From positions 104,794,001-104,858,000 of the forward strand of contig JAUMIR010000004.1 of assembly GCA_030847615.1 (NCBI GenBank): DNA of 64,000 nucleotides, written 5' to 3'. Source of the DNA: Gambelia wislizenii. Taxonomy: Eukaryota > Chordata > Lepidosauria > Squamata > Crotaphytidae. This document shows positions 12,586 to 24,806 of this stretch, piece by piece. Both the position numbers and the translations under genes were made by a program. How positions within the stretch are numbered: the stretch's first letter is position 1; each line of letters opens with the position of its first letter. The notes under the pieces are model-generated. The model was given only the letters and a program-made list of their open reading frames with translations. It did not search any database and was not told the origin of the DNA.

Positions 12586-12829
12586 ATATGGCCGCGCCTC
12601 TGTATCCATGGATCTGGCATCCACAGATTCCACCATCCACAGCTCGAAAATATCCCCCCCCCAAAAAAATATTCAAGAAGCAAACCTTGATGTTTCCATT
12701 TTATATAAGGGACACAATTTTACTATGCTATTGTATATAAAGAGACTTGAGCATCCACAGATTTTGGTATCTACGGGGGGTCCTGGAACCAATCCCCAGC
12801 AGAAACCAAGGGCCCACTGTATTATCATG
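12586..12829. mobile_element. Tigger-like MITE
   Basis: Inverted ends: CTCTGTATCCATGGATCTGG on the left and TTTTGGTATCTACGGGGGGT then GGGCCCACTGTATT on the right, with the family core GCAAACCTTGATGTTTCCAT and TTATATAAGGGACACAATTT. Flanked by TA. Same family as 43853, 57346 and 60322. Confidence 0.8.
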
Positions 12830-12936
12830 ATTGCAACTAATGTATGCAAGAATGTGTGTTCATGAACGATTTACCTTCTGACACACATTCCATCATTACA
12901 ATAAGTATCCTGTTGGGAACACTAGTGTAAAAATCA

Positions 12937-13257
12937 CGATGGCTAAGAAGACAAACAAATGGATCCTAGAACAAACCAAGCCTGAACTCTCCCTAGGAGC
13001 CAAGATGACTAAATTGGGGTTGTCGGACTCTGGCCACCTCATGAGGAGGCATGACTCACTAGAAAAGATGATAATGCTTGGAAAGGTAGAGGGCAGTAGG
13101 AAGAGAGGAAGACCGCATGCCAGATCAAGGAGGTCACAGCCTGAGTCTGCAAGACCTGAGCAGGGCTGTTGAGGGTAGGGTATCTTGGAGATGTCTCATT
13201 TACAGGGTTGCCATGAGTCAAGGTTGACTTGAGAGCAATTAAGAACAACAACAACTG
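12937..13257 (+). mobile_element. RTE/BovB LINE, 3' end
   Basis: Encodes the C-terminus of BovB ORF2: KTNKWILEQTKPELSLGA, then AKMTKLGLSDSGHLMRRHDS, LEKMIMLGKVEGSRKRGRP, followed by the BovB 3' end GGTTGCCATGAGTCAAGGTT and an AAC repeat tail. 5'-truncated to about 320 bp, mildly diverged. Confidence 0.9.
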
Positions 13258-13512
13258 GTTGTACAACCTTAGAAGTTGCGTAAGTCAGTAACTAATACAG
13301 CCAGTCTTTCCAGAAGCACACATAGCCCTCTTTCTTCGTTTTGACTTGGTAGATGGAGAGCTAATTGACCACAATGCAAGGACTGAGCTGAATGCCGTGA
13401 AACCTATACACAATTGGTTCCACAATATATATAGTATATACTATAAAGTATATGTCTACAGTGATTACCTTTGCCCACAAAAAGGCACTGTTTTGAAACT
13501 GTTGAAGTAGTG

Positions 13513-13695
13513 TGTGTTTGGTTTGAGTGTTGGACTAGGATTGAGGAGATGGGTTTGAACCCTGCTTAGCCATTCATACCTTGGGCAAGTTACACTTTCA
13601 GCCTTAAGAGGAAGGCAGTGCCAAACTCCTCTGAATAAATCTTGCCAATAAAACACTATGATAGACTCATGACAGAAACAATAACAATAAAAAGT
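13513..13695 (+). mobile_element. Sauria SINE, diverged
   Basis: Plus-strand head with GTTTGAGTGTTGGACTAGGA and GGGTTTGAACCC (B box), then CTTGGGCAAGTTACACTTTC and AATCTTGCCAATAAAACACT. The Bov-B-like tail is degraded and ends in an ACAATAA-rich stretch. Confidence 0.85.
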
Positions 13696-13699
13696 GTAT

Positions 13700-14907
13700 A
13701 AGTTCTTGGCCAGTATTAGTTATAAGTCATCTAGATCAGCCAAAATGCTTTACTCCAGTGTAGATGCTGGAAAGCTTCCTGTGGCTAGTCTTCAGAATGC
13801 TAGGCTTGTCAGAATACATGTGTATATGTGTGTGTGAGGGAGGGCGATGATTTTCTAAGATTGATTTACATTTCCAGCTTCTTACTTAACAATAGGCCCC
13901 ATCAAAGTGTAGGTGTGAGCTGAACAAACAATATAGAATGGTGATGTCTGTAGTAGCATTTCCAGCTGTTTAACTACATTGATGCTAGCATATTGCCTTA
14001 TAACAGCTGTTCTTATGAGGATTAATTTTTTAAAAAATTGCAATGTAGTGGGTGGGATCTAGCAAAGCAAGAGAGGGTTGGGAATAGGAAGCTCAGGGGT
14101 ACCCAGGGAAAAAAAAGAGAGAAGAAAACTAAGTGTCTTTGCCTAAGGCTATAGAGGGTGAGTTAGATCATATGAACTGCTGCATTGGAGTTTTTTTTAG
14201 GACCTTCCCACAGGATTTTGGTACACTTGTTAACTGCGTAGGGGTAATGCAAATAGAACTATGAATTATAATTAGGACTGAATGCACAGAGATTAGTGTC
14301 CTAGTGTGGAAGCATATAACAGAGCCTGGTCTATTTGTCTGTACTAATCAGTGATGACAAATTGCTTTTATGATGAGAATGAATCATTTAGATACTCTTA
14401 AAGGGACATGTTGTATTGTGGCTTTTGGAAACATCTAGCATTGAAACTAATACTCCAGGCCTCCTTCTTTTGCTTTTGTCTGAATAGCTGGGCCTGTTTA
14501 GAGTTGCATGATATATATGCATCAAAAGTATGGTCTGGTGACACTAAACCACAAGAGAGACATACTGTTGTCAAGAATTACTCCTCAGTTTTGTCCTCTG
14601 TGCTCTTGGTTAAGTACAGCCTTGACCAATTTGGCTGCACTGGCCTTCTTGGCCTAGTATCTATAAAAGGAAACCAGAATGAGCTGCTCAAAGGATGTTC
14701 AACAGCTCATGCCTTGAATTTGCTGACTGTGCCTTAGTCTCTGTGTTACTAAAATTGCCTGCTTTTGTTTTTCCTTATACTCTAATTCCAGAGTTCTCTG
14801 ACCACCACTTCTACTCCCCATAGAATTATAGTTGTATAGTAACGGAGGCATATATTACTGTCACTGTTACCCTAGTAGTGCCATGATGCTTTTCACAGTG
14901 AAAAGTT
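13700..14907. other. Unrecognised intronic sequence
   Basis: No gene or repeat recognised; the 109-codon open frame at 14408-14737 has no recognisable domain. Confidence 0.4.
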
Positions 14908-14923
14908 GTTGTCAGTACTTTTT

Positions 14924-17178
14924 TAAAAAAATATTTTTATTAGTTTCCATATAAAGCATACAATCCACACTCACTTACATCCTAATATATATCCGATCTT
15001 GATCCTCTTCCAAACTCCCCTCCTCCCAGTCTACCCTCTCCCCACCTTCCCCCCCACCTCTTCTCTCTTCTTCTGTCTTCCTTCCATCCTCTCACATTCT
15101 ACCTTTACATAATTCATCCTCTATCTATTCTTCTTCCACTTTCAACATTCTTCCTTCTCAATCAATCTTGACCTCCCTTGCCTCCCCTCATTTGGGCACT
15201 GCGGGACAGATATATCATATATTAATCTCCCTTTTCCCATCCCATCAACATTATTGTACCATTATGTTTCCTTATCACTGTAATTCAACTATAGCTATCG
15301 TGTTTTCCTTTTGTACTTATTCTTGATCAAACTTTCATAACGGATATCTATTAATTTCAGATTTTTAGCTTATCCTTTCCATGCTCCTTGTTTCTACAAG
15401 TATCATATCCCTTAATTTCGCTATATGCTTTCTTGATTCTTTATTTAATTATAAGTGTATATCTATATTCCATTCTATTTTCAAATATTCACAAACTGGT
15501 TTCCACTCCTCCTCCCATTTCTGCATCTTTTTCTTATTTATGATATATGTTAGTTTGTCATTTTCGAACATCTCTCTCAATTTTATTATCCATTCGATTA
15601 TTGAGGGTAACTTTTTACCCTTCCAGTTTGCTGCCAGTATTAATCTTGCTGCCGTTACTAAATACAGTAGTGCTCTTCCGTACTTTTTTATAACATTCGG
15701 TTCCAAGGCTGAGGTTATATTTAACAAGTACAGCTTGGGATCCATCAGAAAATGTATCTTGAATATCTTTTGTATTTTCTTATGGATTTTGCACCAGTAC
15801 TTTTGCAACTTGGAACATCCCCACCACATATGATAAAGCGTACCAGTGTCCTTTTCACAATGCCAACATTTGTTTTCTTTTGTTTTATAGATTTTACTAA
15901 TTCTTAAAGGTGATAAATACCACCTATTCACCATTTTAAAGTGATTTTCTTTAAGTGATAGACTTGCCGTAAACTTGTAGGTATCTTCCCACGCTTTCTC
16001 CCATTCTTCCATCGAAATTGGCTCTCTAAAATCTTGTGCCCAGCTTGTCATAGCATTTGATATTTTGTCCATTTCGGTCTTTCTATTCAATAGAAGTTTG
16101 TAACATTTTGATATCAATTTGTCTTTTTCTCTCCAAATTATCTTATCCAATTCCGATTCAGAGATTTCTAATTCCTGCTTTATTTTGTCTTCCTGAAATT
16201 TCCTTTTAATTTGCAGAAATTTAAACCAATTCATGGTCATGCCTTTGTTTTCCAATTCCTCTCGTGTGCATAATTGTTGTTCCTTCCTTTTTGGTGCTCT
16301 CATAATTTATCAGATCTCTATATCTCATCCAAACCTCAGTAGTTTCCCATCTCCCAAAAAACGCCTCTTGCGGGGAAATCCAAGTCGGTAATTTAAAATA
16401 GAATTGACTTTTAATTTTTCGCCAGATTCTTATAAGAGATTTCCTAATTATGTGGTTCTCAAATTCTTTATTTATATTTTGTTTGTCATATCCCAAATAG
16501 GCATGCCATCCAAATCTCACGTTAATTCCTTCTATCGTCAAAATTCTCGTGTTTTCCAGTTTAATCCAATCTATTAGCCAATTAAGCCCGCATGCGGCAT
16601 AGTAGGTTTCCAAATCCGGCAGGGATGCACCGCCTTCTTTATGACTCAATAGTAATGTTGACCTTTTGATTCTTGCTTTTCTGCCACCCCAGATAAATTT
16701 GCTTAAGTCATATGTCCATTTCTGAATTATTTTATCACTAAGTAATATTGGAAGGTTCTGAAATATAAAGATGCACTTCGGGAGGACATTCTTTTTTATG
16801 GCATTTATTCTGCCAAATAGGGATAGCTCCAAGTTGCTCCATCTTTTTAAGTCTTTTTTTAATGCCCTCCCATAGTCTTTTGTAATTATCTTCATAAAGG
16901 TTAATGTTCTTTTTGTTTATCCAAACACCAAGATATTTGACTTTATTTTCAATCTTACACTCTGAAATTTCTTTTAATTGAGCTTCCTCCTTTTTCGTTA
17001 GATTTTTAGTTATTATTGCCGTCTTTTCTTTATTTATTTTTAAGCCTGCCAGCTTCCCATAGTTTTGAATTAAACCGAATAGTTTTCCAACATTCTCTAC
17101 TGGATTCTCCAAGATCACTGCAATGTCATCTGCAAAGGCCCTTATCTTATACTTTTGATTTTTAATTTTTAAGCCTGG
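14924..17178 (-). mobile_element. L1 LINE, 5'-truncated, with target-site duplication
   Basis: Minus-strand L1 of 2,255 bp. A perfect 16-bp duplication GTTGTCAGTACTTTTT flanks it at 14908-14923 and 17179-17194, proving the borders. The T-rich start on the plus strand is the reverse complement of its A-rich 3' tail; 14924-15448 is the 3' UTR. The element is truncated just upstream of the RT FADD motif, a normal outcome of incomplete reverse transcription. Confidence 0.95.
15449..17170 (-). pseudogene. L1 ORF2 C-terminal part, two frameshifts
   Basis: Begins on the minus strand with IRAFADDIAVILENP, the RT catalytic FADD motif, then KINKEKTAIIT and KYLGVWI of the thumb. A frameshift near 16853-16860 falls in a homopolymer (plus strand C followed by seven T); reading resumes as LKRWSNLELSLFGRINAIKK and WGGRKARIKRSTLLLSHKEG. 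A second shift near 16303 leads to the C-terminal Cys domain CWHCEKDTGTLYHMWWGC. Squamate L1-like. Non-functional. Confidence 0.93.
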
Positions 17179-17194
17179 GTTGTCAGTACTTTTT

Positions 17195-17694
17195 CCCTAC
17201 AAGCTTACATTATAAAAATAAGACAACTGTATGGAGTGCATGGAAATATTCCTGTGGACATTACCAGGGTCAGAGGGCAGGATTGAGTGTGGTCATTTTG
17301 GTGACAGAAATGCCTTTGTCAGAGGAACCAGGATGGAGTGATTCCTGTTCCCTTCTCTATCTCTGATGTGCTTTCAAAACCTGACACAGAATATTAGAAA
17401 ACACTCCAGAGCAGGTTTTGCAGCATCATATGAGACTGGTGGGGCAGGGGTGGAATGGGAAGATGTCTCTTAGTATGATGATCATTTTAGACCAGAGAAG
17501 GGTAATCATGTTGAATGCACTATTGTTCACAAAACAAATGGAGATAACTTTTTAGCCATTCCCTTTATCTAGTAGGAGACAATAGGCAGCAAGGTATCTT
17601 GATGTTATCTTAATTTCATAATACTGAGTTTGGAGTCCTCAAGGACTTTTCTTTCTACAAAAGAAAGTGTATGCTCTTTTCTTCAGATGTCATA
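17195..17694. other. Unrecognised intronic sequence
   Basis: No gene or repeat recognised. Confidence 0.4.
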
Positions 17695-18313
17695 GGACTT
17701 TAACAGACTAGCGTCTAAAAATGCTGTAATTCCACTATTGAGAAAAGCGGAAACATAGTGGCATGATTACAGTAATTATCCACGTTGCTGTAATTGTGTG
17801 ATACTACCACGACAGAATCATCACACAACCACAATTAGCAGTTTAAGAATGAGATTTTACTTCCATGATTTTGTATGGGCGAGATTTCAGTTGTTCTCAT
17901 GGGAAGATGCAACTTTCGTTAAACACACCAGAAACACATAAATAATAAAAAAATTAACAAATAAACACTTAAACGAAGATAAAAACATACCAAGAAAAGG
18001 TGACAGTTCATTAAAACAGTGTCCTATGAGTCCTGTGTTCTCATTGGGAAAGGGTAGGAGGAAAAAGCAGTACCCATTCATGCTATAATCACACGATTAC
18101 AGTGGGACATGATTTCACACGCTCATCAATACCACGAAAAGAGCGATATTGAGGGCTGTTGATGGATTTTCCCATCAATGAAAAGTGATGAGTCATTAAT
18201 GGGTGGAACACAAATAGACCATGGGAGGACAATGATGTCACATGATAATGGGAACCCATTTGTGGTGCTGTCACACTGTAATTATGCAATTACAGCCCCA
18301 TCTGATAAAGTCC
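17695..18313. mobile_element. TIR-bearing DNA element, family not recognised
   Basis: Left end GGACTTTAACAGACTAGCG and right end ATCTGATAAAGTCC form an inverted pair (GGACTTTA/T-CAGA). Sub-terminal GTAATT-CAC motifs repeat many times inside. About 620 bp, no coding capacity; a MITE by structure. The superfamily cannot be decided because the target duplication is not clear (ATA on both sides at most). Confidence 0.6.
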
Positions 18314-18824
18314 ATAGAAAAAGGCTGAGGGCATCTAAACTCATACTAAGTTTGTAGTTTTTTTAAAAAAAAACTTCTTTTTTTTTTTTGAGGATTGAGA
18401 CTTTTTAAAAATGCCACTGTTCCTGACTTCAGTTCCTATAGTGGCTATTACAGAGTGAATGGGAATGACTCATTAATATATCCAAGGATGTAAAGTTTTA
18501 GGAAAACAGCAATAATACCATATAGGCTCTGTAGTTACCCTATGGTGCCTGCAAATACAGTCTGTAAAAACTTTGAGAAAACAGTTGTTTTCCTTAGTGG
18601 CACATGTTGGGAACAGAGGCATGAACAAGGGCCAAATAATACTACATATGTTCTATTAGTGTATGAATGGCTCAGGCGCATGGTGCATTATTCATGTTTG
18701 GTAGAGAGGAGTACTGATGTTTCTCTTGGGTAATTATATGTGATTTAAATTTGTTTTAAATTTATAACAGGCTAAAATTATGTGTTGTTACATCTCTGTG
18801 TTTTTTTTTTTTTTTAAATGCCAG

Positions 18825-18913
18825 AATTTGAAAGAGTCTTGCTGGGAAAAGGCAGGGCACTTCTTTGATCTTCCAGATTTCTTATCATGGAAAGCAACAG
18901 GTGCCACTGCAAG
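18825..18913 (+). CDS. FGGY: FGGY carbohydrate kinase domain-containing protein, internal exon (89 bp)
   Basis: Coding exon of FGGY, a cytosolic FGGY-family sugar kinase; the human protein is reported to phosphorylate ribulose. Translated in phase 0 the exon reads [14 protein letters not shown], then [15 protein letters not shown], ending with two bases of an Arg codon. This matches the N-terminal FGGY kinase domain of vertebrate FGGY as I remember it ([16 protein letters not shown] is nearly invariant). The acceptor is a 15-T tract followed by AAATGCCAG; the donor is AAG/GTATGT. The reading frame is open and joins without a stop to the exon at 61277, where the split codon AG+G restores Arg. 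The upstream exon, expected to end in a LLWLKE-like peptide, was not found in the window. No nucleotide suggests a pseudogene. Identification rests on protein recognition, not a search. Confidence 0.93.
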
Positions 18914-19063
18914 GTATGTAAAATATTACTGCATGCTTTGTTTTTCACCATCTCTTTTCTTGTGTTAGTTCTTGCCTTAATCCATTTTGACTGCACACAA
19001 TGTATGTACATCTGTATACGATTTAGGCTACTTGGAACATCTTGAACCTATCTTCGGTTGCTA

Positions 19064-19567
19064 TGGTGCATTCTTGAAAAAAATGGTTCTTGTAAGCACT
19101 TTTAATTCTTCGTATGTTGCCATAACCATTGCCTGCTTGGTCTCACAATCCATTTCTGGAACGTGAGCCAATTCAGTGCCAGTTTTGTTTTTAGAAAAAA
19201 CTGCTAGAGCTTTATTATCTTCAAAAGAAACAAAAGCAACTTCCCTTTCTAACTTAGTTACAGAATTCATCAGGACACAAATAGCTACTTTAGGTGTGGC
19301 TGAGGGCTTAAGAATATCCGTGTTTTTAATTGTCTTTTTCTGTTGCATAGGAGACAATCTGTTTTTGAAACACTCAATTTCTAAAGAGGTTTTCAGTGAG
19401 GTGTGATGGGGGTATTATTTGAGAGACTGAAACCCAGACTTTGTTTGTACAGAAATAATTGTGTGGAACTGGAAGCTAAGATTTTGTGATAGTACAGCAA
19501 GGCTCCCAGCAGTAGACTGCTCTTCAGTTTTTCTTTTTTGAAAACAAAACTGAATATTTTCTCTTTC
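19064..19567 (-). pseudogene. Possible retropseudogene of unidentified protein
   Basis: In one minus-strand frame 168 codons are open except for a single TAA at 19415-19417. The stop-free 3' part includes ECFKNRLSPMQQKKTIKN, then VAFVSFEDNKALAVFSKN and ATYEELKVLTRTIFFKNAP before a TAG. The upstream part continues in the same frame (NIQFCFQKRKTEEQ...SVQTKSGFQSLK). The amino-acid composition is protein-like rather than low-complexity. I do not recognise the family. No intron signals and no A-tail were found, so a decayed processed copy is only an inference; a chance open frame is the alternative. Confidence 0.35.
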
Positions 19568-19619
19568 CTAAAAGCCCTCACAACCACCATGATCTGTATT
19601 GGGCAAAGAAAGTTCACAT

Positions 19620-21510
19620 ACAGCTTCTGCTTCGTTTCAAGCCTTAGTGACTCCTAAAGTATAATTGCACATGAAAGTGTACTCTTGACCTCAAATCCTG
19701 GTGTTTAGTGTGGTAAATGTCAGATGGACATTGCTGCACAATTTAGAAATTTTTGACCTAGGCTAAACCTCCATAGTACAGGTTCTTTCCTATCGGTTCC
19801 ATATTTTTTAACATAGTGCTGTTTAAAAGCCAAGCACATACCAGTGTTGGAAACAGACAAAGCATTTAAAAACCCAATAAATATAAACTAGATACTCTGT
19901 TAAAACAATGGTATCTTTGTTCTAAGGGCAATCCATGATGGAAACTGATAAATAGATTTAGCCTTGGGGTGTATACATCCTTGAGAAGTAGGGAGAAAAG
20001 TAACAAACCTTCATTGGGGAGTTCTTTGTTCATGGCATTGGATAGTTGTTGCTTCATTTCATTTCACATCTTTTGCTGCTGTTACAGAAAGCTTTGCTTA
20101 CAGTCAATTCAAGTCCTAAACAGATTTACTTAGAAGTAGGTTTTATTGATTTATTTAATTGATTCAGCATTTTGACAGTTGTTATATTGGTTTACACTGA
20201 CTCTCTTGCTTTGCCTAATGTATTGCAAACATATTTCTGCCATTCTTTAGACCAGTATTTATATCATGAGCCAAACTGAGCATACACATTTGGAAATATG
20301 CTTTCCTATGTTGAATCCCACTTCCAGCAAGTAGAGGGTTTTCTGCCTTGCTTTTCTATATTGTGTACTCCACAAATAAGATAGATAAAGCCAAGTATGA
20401 GGAGTGCTTCAGATGGGAATTTATTGTAAGGAAAGATTGTTCATAAACACTGGCTATTATTATTACCTAGCTATTATTAAAACTGAGTCGTAAATTTTAT
20501 ATTATGAAATCTGGGAAGCAATCTAAAGCGTAACTTGAGATGAGCATATTGAAAAATCTGATTTTAATCTTGGTGAAGTAGAAGAGCTAATAGTAGTGAT
20601 AGGTTTTGAGTTTCACATCCCTTCAGAGAGCATTTTTCCCATGGTCAAAACTGGCAGTATCACTCTGTACAAAGAGGGGTTCAGCTTTGAACTGTGCCTG
20701 TGCTCTCCCCTCAACTGCTCTTTGAACAGCCGCTACCCTCCACGTCTGGAACATCCAGACCTGGACACTAGCTGTATGTACTGTAATTCAATCCAGTCTT
20801 TCCCCAGAAGGATACTTGTTCTGAGAGAGGAAGATTCAAGCCAGTGAACTTTGATTTCTTAAACAACTAATCATTCACATGTAACCCTTACACACATTGA
20901 GGGAGAGTAGGGAGAAAGAAGAAAGCATAAGCTGAGCAGCTTCATCTTTCTTCCTCCCCCTTCGCAGAGACAGTGTCATTTTGATGTTGCAGACTGAGTG
21001 ACTAATCTTTTAAATCTACTAAGAAACAAGCAATTGGATTAAATTGCAAGAACTTGGACACTGTTTACACAGCTCTCCCATTTTTAATATGTGGTGGGGA
21101 TAGAGGAGAGGTTAAGTGTTGTTTCTGTAGTGGTGAAGAAGTTGGATTAAAAAAACTGAACATTAACAAGGTACAGTTGCAGGCTTCTTGAATAACATCC
21201 TTAAAACTCCCCTCGAACAAGGTGCAAAAGTAGGAAGACAAGTGATAAGGTTGAAGCCATCCTTCAGATGTGGTTATTGCCCTGAGTGTGGTAATCCAAC
21301 ACCTCCCTTCAGCCTTCTTTTATCTATTCATTGTATCTAACCACCGGGACTCCTTGCTCCAGGAGTATGATTTGAATTTTGAAGATAATGTGTGATCAGG
21401 ATCTGTTAGATCAGGAACATGTAATGGAGTCTTCACATACTCCTAATGAATCAGATCCCTCCCACTCCCACAATCTTTTGGGTAAGAGGAGTAACAATAA
21501 ATAAATAAAT
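19620..21510. other. Unrecognised intronic sequence
   Basis: AT-rich intron; the 83-codon frame at 20596-20847 shows no family features. Confidence 0.4.
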
Positions 21511-21665
21511 AGTATGTATATGGCTTAAATACCTATCTGATATTAGAAGCTAAGCAGGGTCAACTCAGGTTAGTACTTGGATGGGAGACCACCTAAGCAT
21601 CAATGAATACCAAATGCTGTAGGCTATATTTCAGAGGAAGGAGCTGGCAAAACCATCCAAGTTTT
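21511..21665 (+). mobile_element. 5S rRNA-derived SINE, 3'-truncated
   Basis: 21545-21590 keeps the 5S internal control region: AGAAGCTAAGCAGGGTCAAC (A box) and GGTTAGTACTTGGATGGGAG (C box), followed by AATACCAAATGCTGTAGGCT, the 5S 3' end. It then passes into a SINE body (TTTCAGAGGAAGGAGCTGGC). The Bov-B-like tail is missing. Confidence 0.88.
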
Positions 21666-24645
21666 TGCAGCAGAGAAAGAAGAAAACATCCAGTTGTTGG
21701 GTTGCTCCTCTCACTTGCTCCAATAGGTAGGAAAAAGATAGACCTTTTCAGTGTCTCCAGCAGGGGGAGCAATCCCCAGAAAGGTCATTCCTGCCTCAGG
21801 TTCTGATAGAACACACTTTTTGTAACTCTTCTATCTCTTTTCATTTCTCATTCTCTTTTAACTCTTTCCCCTCCTCCATTCTCTTACCTTCTCTTCTTTT
21901 ACCAAGAAAGGGCCCTTTCCCTTTCTGTTCTGTCTTCCATACCATAGCCATTCCACGGATAATTGTCGGTGTAGCAAAAGTATTGGTAAGCTGTTATCTC
22001 TGGTACATGTTCACATTAGTCAAAGGCCAGAATCTTCTCCCTGAACTGGTCTTTTGGGGGAATCACTCGGAGAGTTAAGCAGTGATGTTTGTCTTATGGG
22101 AACAAGGGTGAAGAACTTGACCCTGATGAATGAAAGACTTTGTTATGACTTCTTCCTGGAATAAATATGACTTTTATGATTTTCACTAGTAAATTTCCTT
22201 GGTCTTGATTGCCCAAATACTATATTTTAGTTCCTAGAATTTGATCCAGCAATTACATTTTTGTGTAGTGCTTTAGATTTTCCTGGTGTTCAACACAAAG
22301 AAGGAATCATTGAAACATGTTTTGTTCAAGCTTTGTCCATAGACTTTGAGCAGAGAGACCACACTCTTTTTAAAACAATGTTTGGAGTAGAATTTCTAGA
22401 ACTTGGCTTGTGTTGACCATAGTGAATTACCTCCAGTGGGCATTATCCTGTCCTAATATGCATTCAATGGCTGTAGCCATGCCATTGAAATAGGAAACAT
22501 AAGTCAGAATACTGCGCCATGTAACTCAGTATTGCCTATACCGGAGGGGTGTGTGTAACAATAAGATCCAGATGTTTCTGGATTGCAGCTGCTGTAATCC
22601 CTCACCATGTGATGGTCTATGGCTGATGGGAGCCACAGTTGCCCACCCGTGGTCTACAGTGTCCCTCAGGAATTCTGGACGAGAATCTTTTATGGCCATA
22701 TGTTGAAGATAACAGAAACTGTACCTGAGACTTTTTCATGCAAAGCATGCACTCTGCTATTGAGTGAAGGCTCTTCTATCCCACCTAATGGATGGACCAG
22801 GCTTCTGTGGCATTTTAACTCTCAAAACATCATTTTAACTGATGTTTGTTGCAACTTTCAAATAAGCTTAACTGGTCTTATTGGGTAGTGGGGTGGCAAT
22901 GAGTTAAGGTGATCTCCAGCAGTCTGGAAAAATAATAGCCAGTACTAAGATGTGGGTTTTCCAAAACTCTATAAACTTCAATGGCTAACAGGCCATTATA
23001 GTATCTGACATTTCTTATACATAAACTTGTTTTCTTCCAGTGCTAATTTGAACCACTTAACAGAGATACAAGTAACAGAATCTAATATATCTTGGAGTTA
23101 TTTCCATATATTAGAAATAATTGACAAAACCCCATATGTATTTTGAAACTCTTTTAGTCCTTGGTTAACCAAAATTTGGAGGCAGAACGAAGTAGGGAGC
23201 TGTTTTTCTCAAATGTGTTAGTAATCCTCCTTAAAGTTCAGCATTTGTATTCAGCAAGTGCATGACTCACCACCCTTCTCCACCCACTAACTATAAACTT
23301 CAATAAATTTTACTTTATATGGTGCTCTGCTTAAAGCTATTAGTAGTAATAATACTCCATTTTAAACGGATAACTGATTCAGCTAGGGATGAATGTATTA
23401 AAAGTACAGAACCCTCATCATGCTTCTGAAATCAGGCTGAGAAGTTTTATTGCAAATAGGCATAGATGGTTCTCAGCATCCCAGATGGGATAGGGTGGAT
23501 ATCCAGATCCAAGTTCACTAGCTGAAGTCAGATTATTTTATTTACTGCAGTAATAACTGGAGGGTAACTGGCTTTAAAAAGTTTGAAACCAAACAGCCCA
23601 TGATGTGGCCAATTTTGTTCACTTACAAATTTACAAAACTAATTAATTGCCTTTCTGAGGGGGCAGAATACCCAAGGCAATATTATTGTAGTGGTAAAAG
23701 CAACACTGAAATAGGATAGGCAGAATTGGCAACAAACAATTGAGGGGTTTTGGCAGCAATTTGGTGTGAACAGTAACCAGTGATTTTTGTACAGTACTCA
23801 AAGTTAATTGGAGAATTATTTTTGAGAACTTAGAACTCCTAGGTAAGAAGTTCAGCCACCATGCCCGAAGTGCAGCATGAGATGTGTGGAGACCAGATAA
23901 TGGATGGCTGAGGGAATATTGGAGAGCAAATAGGAAGAGAGCATGAAGGAGCCAATCCTGTGGCAGGAAACTGGTATGAGATGGGTCTTCTGGAGTGAAA
24001 GGTCTGGATGAAAGTTGAGAGAGGGGCATAATGGCAGTTGAGAAGAGAAATGACAGTTGAAAGGGAAAGAGTGAAAGATGTGATATGATGACGAGAGGCT
24101 GGAATGTGTGTATGGCTATGCATGAAGCTGAGGAAATGTATGTGCAGGGAGAATATGTATTAAGAGGAATAGAGACTGGTCACAATTAAAGGCCAAGGCA
24201 GTTCTGTTATTTTATTAAAACAATAAACCAATCTTTATGTTTATTTATCACATTCAGTCCCCTCATGATTTATTTGCCCTTACTGATATGTAATTGACAC
24301 CCTAACCCTGTAAACACACACACACTGATGCAGGTACAATCCATCTAGCTGTGGAACTGCGCTCTCCACGGTTTATTAGTTTGGTGGCGACAGTGGGATA
24401 TGTGAAAGGCCCCTGTGTCACAAAAGTTGTGGCAGAGTAAGTGATGAGGTGGCCAGGCTGAGTGTTGACGTAAATTCAGCTGGTGCGCCTGATCATCACA
24501 AGATGGTCTGGAAGACTTCCTGGTAATTTCTTCCATAATAGTGGTGCCACAACTGGGAGTGCTGTTAGATCTTACGTTTTTTTTTAAAAAGACAGTATAT
24601 CTGATGCAACATTTACTCATACTATGTCAATAATTAGGTTAATTC
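21666..24645. other. Intronic sequence with one MITE fragment
   Basis: 22540-22655 resembles half of the hAT MITE family at 35237 (CCAGATGTTTCTGGATTGCA, GGCTGATGGGAGCCACAG). 23830-24130 is purine-rich. Otherwise nothing recognised. Confidence 0.4.
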
Positions 24646-24647
24646 TT

Positions 24648-24806
24648 ACAGGGAGACTGCCTCAAAGTGGTGGACTCGTTCATTAAAGGACTTTAAAAAG
24701 AGTTTGGATGGCTATCTTCTTCAAGTACTTTAGCTGAGGATTTCTGCATCATAGGGGGTTGGACTAGATGATCCTTGTGTTCTCTTCCAACTCTATGATT
24801 CTGTGA
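24648..24806 (+). mobile_element. CR1 LINE, 3' end fragment
   Basis: Carries TTGGATGGCTATCTTCTTCA, GGGGGTTGGACTAGATGATC and ends TCTTCCAACTCTATGATTCT, the CR1 3' terminus. About 160 bp, 5'-truncated. Confidence 0.88.

Larger units (their letters stand above)
1..18824 (+). other. FGGY: 3' part of the upstream FGGY intron
   Basis: Inferred from the intact acceptor at 18823-18824. No upstream FGGY exon (catalytic start, YVGGVMS-like or LLWLKE-like peptide) was recognised. Contents are the repeats listed individually; bases 1-428 carry nothing I recognise. Confidence 0.8.

Noticed and set aside
15381..15833. 150-codon plus-strand frame
   Set aside because: Antisense shadow of L1 ORF2.
21545..21590. 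Genuine 5S rRNA gene
   Set aside because: Only part of 5S is present, with many substitutions and continuation into a SINE body.
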